A program made the position numbers and the translations under genes. The notes under the pieces are model-generated. The model did not search any database. It worked only from the letters and a program-made list of their open reading frames with translations, and was not told the origin of the DNA. Source: Acidobacteriota bacterium (lineage in GTDB: Bacteria > Acidobacteriota > Thermoanaerobaculia > Multivoradales > JAHEKO01). From it: a stretch of DNA of 5,896 bases. The stretch's first letter is position 1. Every line of letters starts with the position of its first letter. The DNA is taken from the NCBI GenBank assembly GCA_030610025.1, contig JAUWSP010000196.1, positions 1-5,896 of the forward strand. The letters are read 5' to 3'. This document shows positions 5,655 through 5,896 of this stretch, piece by piece.

Positions 5655-5896
5655 ATGGATCGGTTCCTGATCGAGGTTCCCCATGCAGAGGATGTTGTAG
5701 CTTGTGCCCGTGTCATCCAGACGTTTCTCCAGACGGGATCGCACTACCTGACGAATGCGGAATGGGGTTGTCGGGACGGCGACCACAGAGCCTGGTTGAT
5801 TGTCGAAGCCAGCAACAAAGAGGAGGCGACGATGATCGTCCCTCCACCCCATCGGGACCAGGCCCACGTGGTGCAGCTCAGCAAATTCACGATGGA
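5655..5896 (+). CDS. Small conserved-looking protein of unknown function, 3' truncated by the window
   Basis: ATG 5655 is preceded by GAAAGGA (5641-5647) at 7-base spacing, and the frame stays open to the right edge, giving 80 codons plus two bases with no stop. It begins M-D-R-F-L-I-E-V-P-H, then a helix A-E-D-V-V-A-C-A-R-V-I-Q-T-F-L. G-S-H-Y-L-T-N-A-E-W-G-C-R-D-G-D-H-R-A-W-L-I-V-E-A follows at about residues 28-52, then a second helix N-K-E-E-A-T-M-I and V-V-Q-L-S-K-F-T. This alternation suggests a ferredoxin-like alpha/beta fold of roughly 90-100 residues, so little is probably missing. H30, C39 and H44 are candidate functional residues. It resembles small proteins I have seen only as hypothetical; I assign no function. 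Promoter-like sequence, ribosome binding site and protein-like composition support a real gene. Confidence 0.8.
   Translation, partial: MDRFLIEVPHAEDVVACARVIQTFLQTGSHYLTNAEWGCRDGDHRAWLIVEASNKEEATMIVPPPHRDQAHVVQLSKFTM

Noticed and set aside
1..5896. Frequent TCGATC/GATCGA-type hexamers across the window, like a dispersed genomic signature
   Set aside because: Many can be explained by ATC-GAY (Ile-Asp) and neighbouring codons in GC-rich genes. A count against a codon-shuffled background would be needed to claim enrichment.

Overview
This is a GC-rich (roughly 60% by eye) bacterial chromosomal window from an organism I cannot place firmly. The mix of a secreted subtilase with plant-type accessory domains, a small secreted protein with a W-P-D-x-x-x-G-C-P-Q-P motif, an AbrB/PIN toxin-antitoxin pair and several small orphan genes resembles environmental Acidobacteriota, Chloroflexota or deltaproteobacterial-type genomes. 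That placement is inference from gene flavour only. I see no rRNA, tRNA, insertion sequence, prophage gene or CRISPR array.

Left part (1-2429): the 3' two-thirds of a large secreted S8 (subtilisin-like) serine protease enters from the left edge and ends at 1899. A small secreted protein gene on the minus strand (1980-2429) converges on it, and the two share a 10-bp-stem hairpin (1933-1960) that looks like a bidirectional terminator.

Middle (2430-3255): a divergent intergenic region carries repeats around a possible -10 element. It is followed by a vapB-vapC type II toxin-antitoxin operon, with an AbrB-fold antitoxin overlapping a PIN-domain ribonuclease toxin by four bases. The antitoxin very probably starts seven codons inside its longest reading frame.

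Right part (3256-5896): a VOC-superfamily (glyoxalase/dioxygenase-fold) protein and an ATP-grasp ligase are separated by 16 bases and look co-transcribed. After a 205-bp gap comes a stand-alone TfoX N-terminal-domain protein. The last gene is a small conserved-looking protein cut by the right edge. It has its own AT-rich -10 element and a good ribosome binding site, and is easy to overlook because no stop codon lies inside the window.

Nothing here is a clear previously undescribed system. The best candidates for a second look are the VOC/ATP-grasp pair, the small secreted protein facing the protease, the repeat architecture at vapB and the truncated gene at the right edge.
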